From: Diplodia intermedia
Taxonomy: Eukaryota > Ascomycota > Dothideomycetes > Botryosphaeriales > Botryosphaeriaceae
DNA: 64,000 nt
Reading direction: 5' to 3'
NCBI GenBank assembly: GCA_021495925.1
Contig: JAKEKT010000121.1
Location: 1 to 64,000 of the forward strand
The position numbers were made by a program, and so were the translations under genes. Each line of letters opens with the position of its first letter. Within the stretch, counting starts at the first letter, position 1. This document shows positions 11,842 through 23,211 of this stretch, one piece after another. The notes under the pieces are model-generated. The model did not search any database. It had not been told where the DNA came from and saw nothing but the letters and a program-made list of their open reading frames with translations.

Positions 11842-13788
11842 ATGTTCACAACTCCCGCTCCCTCCGCCCCGACGCTCTCGACCACGACCTCGCCCGCCTC
11901 GCCCACCTCGCCCACCCGCTCGGGCAGACTCCGTGGGCTCAGCTACCTGCGCAGCTACACCCACCTCCACTCCTCGAGCGATCGATCTTCCGCCGGAAGC
12001 AGCGGCCACATTCGACGCCCTTCGCTCGTCCGCACGCGATCTACCCCGAGCGCCAACGCCTCGCTCTCGTCGTCCAGCACCGATACTGCCCCCAGTACCG
12101 ACCTGCCCACCAACGCCCGCCACGCCCCCGTCAACGGCTCCGCCGACACTTCTGGTGCCACCAGCGGCTGGGTCCCCACCGTCGTGGGTCGCAGTGGCCT
12201 GTCGCGCGTCGCATCTTCCGCAGAACCTTCCACCACCTCCGCTACATCGCCGCGACCCGCATCAATGACTCGCACTCGTGCTGAGTCGGCCGCTCCCTCC
12301 TTGGGCGTCTCTCACCACGGCCCCTCCAGTGGTGATGCGACCGCCGAAACGTCCACGCCTCACAAGCAGCTGCCATCGATACGGTTTATTCCACATGAAG
12401 ACCCCAGGGCCTCGCGCCCAAGCCTGCAATTCCCCCCCATCTCGAGGACTCTGCCAAGCGAGGATTGCGTCATACGGGTCGGGAGATACTCCGAGAAGGA
12501 CAATATCCCCAACGACCTCCCACCCCATCTTCCGTCGTCCGCTCCAGTTGGATTCAAGTCAAAGGTCGTGTCCCGCAGACACTGTGAGTTCTGGTGCAAG
12601 GACGGTCAGTGGTGGATCAAGGACGTCAAGTCGAGCTCCGGGACTTTCCTGAATCATATCAGGCTCTCCCAGCCTGGCGTGGAGAGCAAACCCTACAAGG
12701 TTGGAGACGGTGATGTCGTCCAGCTTGGAATTGACTTTAGAGGCGGCGAAGAAATGATCTTCCGTTGTGTCAAGATTCGCATTGAGTGCAATCGAAACTG
12801 GCAGAAGGCACTGAACAATTTCAAGTAAGTTTAACGCAAATGGGGCGACCCGTGATGGAGCAACCCTGACGGCAACAGCAAATCTACCCACAAGCGCTTG
12901 CGCAACCTTGCGCAAGGCGTGAAGTCCAAAGACTCGGACTCTGCAAGCACGCATAGCACTGACTGCAGCATCTGCCTGATGTCAATCCGCCCTTGCCAAG
13001 CTCTCTTCGTTGCGCCTTGTTCTCATGTCTGGCATTACAAGTGCATCGCGAGAATCATCAATGGCCCGACCTATCCGCAATTCATGTGCCCGAACTGCCG
13101 TATGGTAAACGATCTGGAAGCGGACGTTAGCGAACCGGAAGACTGGGACGACGAATTAGACGAAGAACTCGAGGACAAAATCGAAGAGAAGCTCGCAACT
13201 GCTTCCATTCCGATCGCTAGCGGCACTCCCAGGAGCCTGGAAACCGAAGCTGATGGCACCACTACGCCACGTGCCACTCCCTTGATTCTTGGTGGAATCA
13301 ACAACGGCAGTGAATTGATAGGGACGTCAATGGGCGATGCAAGGATTGAAGAGGAGGACCTGGCTGCTGGTATGGTCGGCGTCTCTCTGAGCGGAGATAT
13401 TGGCCCGCCATCGGATCAAGAACAACTGTCGGACACCGGTCTCCAAACACCTCCTGATGAGGATGCTTTGGCGGAGTCAATCGCGTCCCCGTCAGCTAAT
13501 GTTCAGCCCGTTCCCATAGCGGCAGCTGGGCCCGGTCCATCATCGACCGGAACACCATTGGGAGAGAGCGGAACTCTGCCCGCTCCAGCTCCGTCTGACC
13601 AGTACGCATTAAGCCCTACTCCGCCGGTCCCCGGCCCAGAGTGTCCCATGACCCCGCGGAACAACGCTGGCCCTTTCGTTTTGGATGGCGCTGGCGGCAA
13701 CAGCCGTCGGGGTAGTTCTGAAGATGCTCTGACTGATAGCGTTGAAAATAGGGTCAGCAACAACAGCTCGTCAACTGATGTGGCGTAA
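11842..13788 (+). CDS. FHA-RING E3 ubiquitin ligase, Dma1/Dma2 type
   Basis: Two exons, 11842-12824 and 12879-13788, 630 residues. After a Ser/Thr/Pro-rich disordered N-terminus (residues 1-200) comes an FHA domain at about 208-320, with phosphothreonine-binding landmarks VIRVGRYSEKD, KVVSRRHCEFW and KSSSGTFLNHIRLS. A C3H2C3 RING follows at about 357-402: CSIC, then CSHVWHYKC and CPNC. An acidic patch (EDWDDELDEELEDK) comes directly after. FHA followed by RING is the architecture of yeast Dma1/Dma2 and fission yeast dma1, which delay septation and mitotic exit when the spindle is damaged by ubiquitinating SIN/MEN scaffold proteins. The long C-terminal tail (about 430-630) is disordered and Pro/Gly/Ser-rich. 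I chose ATG 11842 because nothing upstream in frame is an ATG; the intron falls between the FHA and RING modules. Confidence 0.9.
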
Positions 13789-14415
13789 TTTCTTTGCATA
13801 ATTTTCCATTGATACCTGGGCCGCGGCGGTGGGGAAGGCGAGCGAGGCGTTTTTCGTTGATATCACGGGTGGCAGCATGATACGCAAGGGACTGCATTTT
13901 GGATTTTTGGTTCTGTTGTCTCTTTCTCCTTTAATTTCTTTTCACTCGCATACGGGGCTCGTCAACCCCGGCATCCTGACCGTCATCACGGCCTGCTCAA
14001 AGCATTGAGCAAACTGGTTTCTTGTAAAGCGAGTTGCATAGCTGCACATGCGAAAAGTAGTACAGACGCGGTCGCTGCCAAGGTTAGGAATAATCCATTC
14101 TGACCCGATGAACCGGTCTGCGCTTGTGCTGTTATTCCTGATGTTCGACACTACAAGGATTTACGGCCTATTTTTGAAGAAATAGAAGAGAGTTGCACGC
14201 ATCATTCCGCGACGCCTGTTGGCCTCGTCCTCGAAGAATTCATATGGGAAGTCTAAGTTCCGTCAAACGGACGAGAAGTGGTTAAGACCGGAGGTTGTCA
14301 TGGCGTAGGGCTGAGCTGACTAACGTCATGCCGAGACCGACGGCCGACGAGCGTCAAGAAATCGCCGCCGCCTGGCTCACGCTCGCATCCTCCCCACCAG
14401 CCACACTTTGCCGTC
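13789..14415. other. Intergenic between same-strand genes
   Basis: 627 bp containing the 3' UTR of the ligase gene (T-rich run near 13903-13942) and the promoter of the peptidase gene. A minus open frame at 13942-14151 shows no domain. Nothing else is seen. Confidence 0.6.
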
Positions 14416-16195
14416 ATGTTGCGATCAAGATCAGCACTAGCATCGCGAACGTTACAGCGCGCGATACCGCGGGCGCACGTCCCGGTCAGGCGCTTCGCTA
14501 GTGTTCGCGCAGAAGAGAAGGTATGAGCGCACGCCGAAGCAAACGTCAGAAAGTTTGACGTACTCACCATTGCAGGACCCCGTCGAGCTGGATCAGATCA
14601 CCACCCTCCCCAATGGCATTCGAGTCGCAACCGAGGCCCTCCCCGGCCACTTCTCTGGAATTGGCGTTTACGTTGATGCCGGCTCCCGCTACGAAACCCC
14701 CGAACTCCGCGGCGTGTCGCACATCATCGATCGGCTAGCGTTCAAGTCTACCACAAAGAGGACATCCGACCAGATGCTGGAGATGCTTGAGTCGCTGGGC
14801 GGTAACATCCAATGCGCTTCGAGCAGAGAAAGCTTGATGTATCAGTCGGCCACCTTCAACAGCAGAGTTGAAGACTGTGTAGGCCTGCTTGCTGAGACCA
14901 TCCGCGACCCGTTGATCACGCAAGAGGAGGTTTACCAGCAGCTGGAGACGGCGGCATACGAGATTCAGGAGATCTGGAGCAAGCCGGAACTCATTATCCC
15001 GGAGCTGGTGCACATGGCGGCCTACAAGGACAACACTCTGGGCAACCCACTGCTTTGCCCCCAAGAAAGGCTGGACCAGATTGACAAAAATGTGGTCGAG
15101 GCATACCGCAAGACTTTCTTCCGGCCTGAGAGGATGGTCGTTGCTTTTGCTGGCGTCAATCACCAGGAGGCGATTAAGCTCTCCGAGCAGTACTTTGGCG
15201 ACATGAGCAAGGAACCGCTGCTCTCACAAGTTGGTGGCCAGGCAACGCTCAAAACCGAAGGCCAATCCACGATTACGTCTACGCCTCCGAACGTAGCGTA
15301 CGGTGCTACGAACCCACAAGAATCGTCCAAGTTATTTGGAAAGATTCCTTTCTTCAAGAACCTGTCCACGTCCGCTCAGCAATCTGCACAACACACCAAT
15401 TCCACTCTCACCACTTCCGCTTTCCCTGAGTCTGAGCTCACCCGCCCCTCTCATTACACGGGTGGGTTCCTGTCGCTACCTCACATCCCGCCGCCACCCA
15501 ACCCAGCACTGCCGCGTCTCTCGCACATCAACCTGGCTTTCGAAACTCCTGGCATCAGCTCCGACGACATCTACGCACTAGCAACCTTACAGACTCTTCT
15601 GGGCGGTGGCGGCTCCTTCTCTGCTGGCGGTCCTGGAAAGGGCATGTATTCTCGCCTTTACACCAACGTGTTGAACCAGTACGGCTGGGTTGAGTCGTGC
15701 ACGGCTTTCAACCACTCGTACTCGGACTCTGGTCTCTTTGGCATCAGTGCCTCCTGCGAGCCTCGCAGCATTGGCAGCATGCTTGACGTCATGTGCCGCG
15801 AGCTTGCTTCTCTGTCGGCGCCTACGGGTTTCCACGCTCTCAAGCAAGGCGAAGTCCAGCGCGCCAAGAACCAGCTTCGCTCGTCGCTGCTTATGAACTT
15901 GGAGAGCCGCATGGTGGAGCTGGAAGATCTGGGCAGGCAGGTGCAGGTGCACGGGCGCAAGGTCGGTGTTATGGAAATGTGTGGCAAGATCGAGAAGGTC
16001 ACGATCGAGGATCTGCGTCGGGTGGCCGGGCAAGTATTTGGCGGCATGATTAAGAACCCCGGCGGCGGCAGCGGCGCGCCTACGGTGGTGCTGCAGGAGG
16101 GTCTCTACGACGGAGAGGCTCCATCGCAGAGGAGGAGTTTCAAGTGGGAAGAGATTCAGGAGAAGATCGGCAGGTGGCACCTGGGCAGGCGGTAA
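14416..16195 (+). CDS. Mitochondrial processing peptidase alpha subunit
   Basis: Two exons, 14416-14520 and 14576-16195, 574 residues. The first exon encodes a classical mitochondrial presequence (MLRSRSALASRTLQRAI, then RFASVRAEEK; Arg/Ser-rich without acidic residues until the end), which puts the protein in the matrix. The body is an M16 family protein beginning ITTLPNGIRVATEALPGHF. Where the catalytic beta subunit has HxxEH this protein has SHIIDRLAF, so it is the non-catalytic alpha subunit. The substrate-binding glycine-rich loop is present as LGGGGSFSAGGPGKGMYSRL. With the beta subunit it removes presequences of imported proteins. A Ser/Thr-rich insert (about residues 250-310) separates the two halves. 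Length and features match the family (MAS2 in yeast). The ATG was chosen because it gives the presequence; the intron lies just after it. Confidence 0.95.
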
Positions 16196-16535
16196 ATGCA
16201 TAGTAGGTTGCTGGCCGTGTATGATGTGAATCTCTAGAACACCGGCATGGCGTTATGGGTTGTCCGGGACCGGCTTTCACTCTAGCTTCAGAGCTCAGAG
16301 AAGGCTTCTGTAATATAGAAATCACCAATTCTCCAAACTGAGAAGTGAAGCGAGTTGCTTGTAAGCTCGGAAGGCAGCGGCGATCGCCCAATCGGGAAAC
16401 CGCGGGGCGGAAGAATAATGATCCCCGCGGTTAAGCGACACCACACACTCGGCCTATCTACAGACGGGCGAGACGACCGCGCATATCACGACCTGTACCC
16501 GCGACGCAAATACCAGCAGAGCGACTCCGTTCAAA
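16196..16535. other. Short intergenic, eL33 promoter
   Basis: 340 bp between the peptidase stop and the ribosomal protein start. It must hold the promoter of a highly expressed ribosomal gene; no TATA box or other element could be assigned with confidence. Confidence 0.5.
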
Positions 16536-17219
16536 ATGTCTTCCTCGCAACCCTCCAGGCGTGAGTATTCCCGTGCTGCTGCGACCATGCGCCCCCGCTG
16601 ACCTTGAAAATTGCAGTCTACGTCAAGTACGCGAAGACCCGAGACCGCAACCCCACGAAAGCCGAGCCGTTACTGACGATACGACCTTCTACAGGGGCAA
16701 GCACGTGAGCTACGTCCGTGGCAAGCACACCGTCCGCCCCAATACCAGCATCCTCAAGCTGGAGGGTGTCCAGACCACCGAGGAGGCCAAGTACGTCGAT
16801 ACCCCCGCTCGCCCCGCCAGGCAAAATCGAAAATGATGCGAAAATGATGCGAGGAGAACGAATTTGCTGAGACGATTGGTTTTCTAGCTTCTACTGCGGA
16901 AAGAAGGTCGCCTTCGTCTACCGCTCCAACAAGGACATCCGTGGCTCTAAGATCAGGGCCATCTGGGGCACCGTCACCCGCCCGCACGGTACGCGCTTTT
17001 TCCCCCACACACGATCCGCCGGGACGATTCAGGGAAAGGATTCGGGACATCGGAGGAGGACATCTGGCGCAACGGCTGCGAATTTGGGGAACCAATGTGC
17101 TGACTGAGATGGGAATTACAGGCAACTCCGGTGCCGTCCGCGCGCAGTTCAGGAACAACTTGCCCCCCAAGTCCCTCGGCGCCAGCGTCCGCGTCATGCT
17201 CTACCCCTCCAACGTCTAA
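16536..17219 (+). CDS. rpl33: 60S ribosomal protein eL33 (L35a)
   Basis: Five exons: 16536-16560, 16617-16626, 16695-16790, 16888-16988, 17122-17219, giving 109 residues. The product reads LYVKGKHVSYVRGKHTV, then PNTSILKLEGV, FYCGKKVAFVYRS, RGSKIRAIWGTVTRPHG and ends NNLPPKSLGASVRVMLYPSN plus V, which is the full eL33 fold of the large ribosomal subunit. The second exon is only 10 bp and is required: without it the conserved LYVKGKH cannot be joined in frame. Four introns in a gene this short is usual for fungal ribosomal protein genes, where introns often assist expression. The intron at 16989-17121 is the longest (133 bp). Confidence 0.95.
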
Positions 17220-18463
17220 ATTCGCCACTACGATGCCAGGTGGAGAAATCGCGCGGGTTATGGCGGAGTAATCATTTCATGATGGGGCGTGGGTTCACGG
17301 GTTGTGGCTGGGCGTTGCAGAGGAGGAAGACAAACGACAACAACGTACTGCTGGTAGCATAAGAGCTGGGTTAGAGCCTTTTGTTGCAAACTTCCTTTGC
17401 TTGGGATTTACTTTCTTCGAAGATGCATAAAAAAGAAGATACCCCTTTGTTCGTCTGATTTGGTTCGTTCGCTTGTCTCCGTTCCCTTTGCTTCTCGGGG
17501 ACGGCGAATGGGCTGAGGTCGGGGAAAGGGGTGAACACCGTTCACAACACAGGGCGGGTTAGTTCAATGTTCTGGCGCGAGGCGCGGATGATGGCGCGCG
17601 CTGGAAGTAAAAATATCAAATCGTCATCCAAGGTGAACCCAACAGCACGCTTAAACGATGGTGTATGTTTTCTCGGATCGGATTTTGGTTCTCAAAACGT
17701 CGTCAACGGTGGGCTGCATTTCGCAAGCACGCAGTAAATCATTCTTCGATTGTCTTTCGGTCTGGAATTCATGCAGACGACTTGATCGCGCTGGCCTTGA
17801 CGTAATGGAAATCCACCAGCTGTCTGTTTGGTTGCTTTGTCGGAAACAGCGGAAGGTCGATTTATTGATCGTCACAAAGGTATGAACGGCACCTTACCCG
17901 TCGCACATGCCATGCAAGTTTAGTGCTTACTCTCTATTCCTTACATAGAAGGAACACCGGCAAAGGGCCAAGACGGAATTTGCGGGTGTAACGCGACTGC
18001 TCATGAAGGGAGTGGTAAAAGAAAAGCAGAACACAGTAAGCAAGGGCAACGGGCATATCCGACAGATAGCGTTTTCCGTAAACGACTAAAATGAGTGTCT
18101 TGGCCGCAACGTGCACCAATCAGAAGGCACGCTGGATTGGCACAGCTCGACGACACTTGACCGAAAGCGAGCCTGAAGGATCGCGCGTACAGGGAAGGTT
18201 TCACAGCAGCGCGACTCGGTGATTGGAAGACGGTCGTGGGCTGGGCGGCTCAACTGCCAGGCCCCCCAATGACGGTACAGTTAGTGCTTTTGTTGCAAGG
18301 TATCACCGCACTTTTTGTCTTTCGGCCCCCATGAAGTGACTCGAGGGCGCCTTGGCTTCTCCTGTCAGCTTCCTGTTTCCCTACAGCGCTCTTCTCCCCC
18401 TGCGTCGACCGAACTTCTGCTTCCTTCTTCATTCCATCTTTAGGGAGCGCAGTTCAGTTGACG
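17220..18463. other. Intergenic, no supported gene
   Basis: 1.24 kb between same-strand genes. The first 250 bp include A/T-rich runs (ATAAAAAAGAAG near 17426) that suit an eL33 polyadenylation region. Overlapping short open frames at 17651-17885 on both strands show no domain. Confidence 0.6.
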
Positions 18464-20756
18464 ATGCTGGGAACACTGCCCGTCGTTTCCGTCTTGACGG
18501 TTGGTCTGCAGCTCGCGGCAACAGCAGACGCGAGCGTTGGTAAGTCTCCCCGCGTTCTCGGGTTGCAACTGGGTTTTGGGGAAAATACTGATGCGCGTGC
18601 CGCAGATCGCCACCTCCGCAGAGACCCATCCTCGACCCGTTCCAGCGCGCTGCTCAACAGCACCGTCACGACCCAGAGCAATGGGCTCGGCAGCTTGATC
18701 ATGAACGGCCTTGGAGCCACCAGCTCCGAAGACGCGTCGACGACTTCAACTTTCGCGTCGGTGATGGTTCAAAATGACACCATCTCTGCTGCATCCCGGT
18801 CTGGTACTCCTGCAGTGTTGAGCAGCACCCCGTTCCCGACTTTGAGTGGCAATTCATCGTTCGCTGGAAATGCTACAAACGGGACGTTTGGAACGTTGCC
18901 AAGCAGTGGATCCGGTGCGTGCTCCCTTCATCGTTGAATACCAGGTAATTCTAACTTTTGCCTAGGAGCGGCTTATGCCACCGCCTGCATGCTGGAACAT
19001 GAATCATGGCAGACTTTTGCCAGTCCATACTACACCAGCGTGACATCGATGGAATCCACGACTCTGACCTTGACAAACTACACCGTGTCCACCCGCACGT
19101 CAGCTTGCGATACCAACAGCTACGGATGGGTCACCTATATGGTGGGAGACCCGATGGCGGTAGCGACCTGGACGTCTGTGTCATCATCTACCGTATACAC
19201 CCGATCACTTGCGATCGACGTCAAGCCGCCCACGTGCAACGTTACGGAAGCCGACTGCAAGGCTCTGTGGCAAGACTTCAGGGTCGATTCGAACTACTCG
19301 ATGCCTTACCCAGGAGCGATTGACGGGTGCGAGGAGAAGCCCGAATGGGGCAAATGCGGCATCTGCAGGATCTCGGCGCCCGAGGTCGAGCTCATCTACT
19401 TCCCTCACAAGAAGAACACGACGATAGACATGTGTGACAAAGGCGCCAACAAGACCGTTTGTCCCTTTGGTTCGACGACTGCACCGTTTACGTCGGCAAA
19501 TGCGTATGATGCTGCCAACTGCGCATATGGAACGAACACCTCGCATCCGACAGCTACAGCAGGTATGTACACCACTTCTCCTTTGTTCCAAGCTGCGGAC
19601 TGACAGGACTGAACAGGCCCGTACACCACATCGGGCGAGTACACCTTCTTCGAAGGCAACGCCTACCTCTCCTTCCCCGTCGTCTCGGCCGCATCGACGG
19701 CGTGCAACAAGCGGGTCGGCGCGGTGCACTCGAACGTGATGCTCACGCTCGCATCGCAAGACCTATACTCGTACCGCGGCTACCACTACTACTTCGTCGA
19801 CGGGGGCTACCCCTTCAACTTCGACGACATGGCGACGGTGGCGTCGGCGCCGTGGTATCAGGCCATGGACGCGGGCAACGCCTGCGAGTACTACGACAAG
19901 GACTACTCGTATCTGATGTACCCCAACTTCCTCAACGGCGAGCAGTGGGACGGCAAAGACGGGCCCTGCAAGATCATCTACCAGCCCGCCTACCGCCCGA
20001 CGCTGCTGCTGCCGCCGCAGATCCGCTCGCTCGACCCCGAGTGGAACTCGTGTCTGCTCGACCTCGCCGGCACCTTTGACCCGCCCATCGCCCTGACCCC
20101 GGCCATGGCTCTCAACCCCACGACCTCTGCCGTCGACAATGGTCCGGTGTCGACCAAGCCTCCCGCCGTGCCCGCCTCGTCTCCGGACTCGCCGGATCCG
20201 ACCAACACCGGGGGTGGTGATCCGGTGCAGACGACCAAAGCTGGCGGCGGCGGGCCGCAAGAGACCGGTGGAAGTGACCCGGTGGAGACTACCGACAACA
20301 ATGACAATACCCCGCCACCTGCTACCACCAACGATCCCGGTCTCGGCGGCATCATCAGCGCCATCGTCTCACAGGCCACCGGCGGCGGCGGTCAAGCATC
20401 CGCACCAACCAACGACAATAACGACAACAACAATAACGACAGTAACAACGACAATAACAACAACGACAATAACAACAACGACAATAACAACAACGACAAT
20501 AACAACAACGACAGTAACAATAACAACGATGACAGTAACGACAACAACAACCCCTCAACCACCGCCGCCAACGGCAACAACAACGACAACGACGCAGGCC
20601 TGGGCGGCATCATCAGCGCCATCGCCTCCCAAGCCACGGCTCAAAACGATCCGCCCTCCCAGGCAACAGCAGCGGCACCACCACCGGCAACCAACGACGC
20701 AGGAGCGACGACAGCAGCAGCAGCCGCCGGCCAGAATGGCGGCAGCGGCCAGTCCG

Positions 20757-20796
<40 letters not shown>

Positions 20797-22225
20797 CGAT
20801 CCGCCGGACAACTCCGACCCGGCAGCAGCCGCTCCCGCCTCGGTGACAATCGGCGGCGTCGTCGTCGTCGGCGATCCCACCGGCACCGCAGACGGATCCG
20901 ACAGTGAAGGAGGAGGAGGAGGAGGAAGCAACGGTGGCAACGGGGGCGGAGGAGGAGGAGGAGGAGGAGGAGGAGGCGTCATCATCATCAACACTTCCGC
21001 CGCCGGCGCCGGCGGATCAGACGGCAATAACAATGGCGGGAACAACGGGAACGGCGGCGGCGCAACCGCGACCCTCGCCCCCGGCGCGACGACGGTCCTC
21101 GGCGACGGCACGCCCGTGTCCGTCGGATCGGGTTTCGTCGTGGTCGCGGGGGGCGACGGTTCCTCGTCGCCATCGACCATCTCGCTCGCTGCCGGTGTCG
21201 GTCAGGGCCAAGGGCAGGAGCAGGGCCAGGGCCAGGGCCAAAACACCACACCCCTCTTCACCGTCGGCGGCGCGACGGCCTCGCTCGTCCCGGGCGGCGG
21301 CGGCCAAGGCGGCGGCGGCGGACCGGATGATGTCGTCGTCATCGGCGGCAGCGTGACGGTGCGGCCGGGCGAGGTTGCCACCATTGCGGGGACACCGGTT
21401 TCTGTTGGCGACGGCGGTGCGACGGGGGTTGTCGTCGTGGGCGGCAGCACGATCGCGCTGCCCACCGCCACCGGCGGCGGCGCCGGCGGGGATCAGGAAG
21501 GAGGAGACGATGGAGTGGCGGTGTTTACGGCGGCCGATGGGCAGGCGGTGACCGCGTCGAGCTTGGCGGATGGCGGCGGCGTCGTCGTCGTCGTGGGGGG
21601 GCAGACGCTGAGCGCTGGTGATCCGGTCGCGACGGTGGCGGGCGGGGAGGTGGTGAGTTTGGCGTCGGGGACGGGGACGGCCGGGGGGCTGCTTGTTGTT
21701 GTTGGGGGCGGGAGTACGACGACTGTTGGATTCGGGGGTGGTGGTGTGGATGGTGCTGAGGCTACTGCTACGGGGGCCCAACAGCAAGGAGGAGATGACG
21801 GATCGGCGGCTGTCGCCACGGTGACGGCGGCGGGTGGACAGGCGTTCACGGCGACGAGCGCGGATGGGACCGTCTTCGTTGGTGGGGCGAGTTTGACCGA
21901 AGGGCAGGTGGCGACCTTGTCGGGTGGGCAGGTGGTGAGTGTGGATGGAGATGGAGATGTGGTGATTGGCTCAAGCACGGTGTCGTTCTCGGCGACGGGG
22001 AGTGGGAGGACGAGTGCTGGTGCGAGTGCGACAGAGAGTGCCAGTGCGAAGGCGTCCAGCTCGGGTGATGGGATCACGAGCGTGTCCTTGCAAACTACCA
22101 GGGCTGGCGGTGGGACGGGCGAGGCGGCTGCAACGAGCACGGGCGGTGCTGGTGCTGTCAGGGGAAGCGGTCCCCAGGTTTTGGCCGGAGCGGCAGTGGG
22201 TTGGATGGTTGCATTCTTCTTTTAG
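18464..22225 (+). CDS. GPI-anchored Asn/Gly-rich cell surface protein
   Basis: Four exons: 18464-18539, 18606-18914, 18966-19562, 19617-22225; 1,196 residues. Residues 1-23 form a signal peptide (MLGTLPVVSVLTVGLQLAAT). A Ser/Thr-rich stretch is followed by a Cys-containing N-glycosylatable domain (residues about 130-470, with CNVTEADC, WGKCGICRI and several NxT/S sites). Then come long low-complexity segments: a 15-bp tandem repeat encoding NDNNN (20441-20520), poly-Asn (20759-20797) and poly-Gly (20906-20977). The last 400 residues are imperfect beta-strand-like repeats of the kind VVVIGGSVTVRPGEVATIAG and VVVVGGQTLSAGDPVATVAG. The C-terminus (GSGPQVLAGAAVGWMVAFFF) is a GPI-anchor signal with a hydrophobic tail. 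I infer a wall-attached adhesin-like or structural protein. The first intron (66 bp) is in frame and stop-free, so retention would still give a protein. Confidence 0.82.
20441..20520 (+). repeat. 15-bp tandem repeat inside the GPI protein gene
   Basis: About five copies of a unit close to AACAACGACAATAAC, the last copies with single-base changes (GACAGTAAC). It encodes NDNNN units. Such coding minisatellites in fungal wall protein genes often vary in copy number between strains. Confidence 0.9.
20759..20797 (+). repeat. AAC trinucleotide run (poly-Asn)
   Basis: An almost uninterrupted AAC microsatellite encoding about 13 consecutive Asn residues in the GPI protein. Confidence 0.9.
20906..20977 (+). 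repeat. GGA/GGC run (poly-Gly)
   Basis: Two GGA-rich blocks, about 20908-20928 and 20949-20975, encode Gly-rich runs broken by SNGGNGG in the same protein. Confidence 0.85.
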
Positions 22226-23211
22226 TGATTGGCACGATGTTATGTAGTACGAGTATTTGATCAGACGAACGATGTAATATAAGATGATTTCTTCCTGGCA
22301 CTGGTTCAACTCTAGCGACATCATGTTCAGCATCGACAAGAAGTCTGCCTTGCTACCCAAATCTTCTCTCATATCGAGAACTCAACCCTTGGCCCGACTT
22401 CCAGTGTGCAATTCGGGCGTAGGTTCGGCACAAGCAATACACTGTAGAAGTAATCATGGCATGTTGATCTGATTTGAGTATTAAATCATGCATTGCTTCA
22501 ATGTCTCCTTCACCTCTTCACGAAGGTATTAATGCCTTGTGAAACATCTGTACATATTTCCAAACAGCTACTAAAGTGTTGAGGCCACTTGATATTTCAG
22601 ACCGCAATCTACTTGTTGATACACACCGTTGAGACGAAAGCGCATGAGTAAATGCGAGACAACAGTATCTGTTCTCTGTCCCAACACAGCAACACGGATA
22701 AAATCAGTCTCAACAACTTTTCTCTCAAAGAATTAATACCCCGCAAAGCAGACGGCTTGAAGACCGTCCCAATCTAAACTGAAGTGGGCTGATTCTTCAT
22801 TATCCCGCAAGTACCCCTTTTCGGCTCTCACATAAACATCTACTGACTACTCTTTCTACTGCCGACAGATAGTAATAATAAGTCACACCCAGCTCATCAT
22901 GCCCCATCATGTTGACGTCAAACACAATCTCTAACCACACAAGGCCCCCATCTACTTAGAAAACGGTGATCCAGTAGACGGATGCTGAACAAAAGGCGCG
23001 CCATTTCCCACGGTACCGAGATCGAGAGACAGCACGGCGCAGATCGAATGTAGCAATTGATTCGTAAAGATTTTGGCTAATATTTCACTCGTTCAAGATC
23101 GAAAACACAAGTCAAGACCCCGACCCAAAATGCCCTTTCTATCCAAACACCGCAAACCCTCATACCTCGTCATCACAGCTCTCTCTCTGCGATCAGCAAT
23201 CCCCCCTTAGC
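22226..23211. other. Intergenic between convergent genes
   Basis: 986 bp, lower in GC than the coding flanks, containing the 3' UTRs of the GPI protein gene and of NAD kinase. No domain-bearing frame was found. Confidence 0.65.

Noticed and set aside
20139..20846. Poly-Thr/poly-Leu-like frames over the Asn repeat
   Set aside because: Alternative-frame translations of the AAC and GAC repeats in the surface protein gene.
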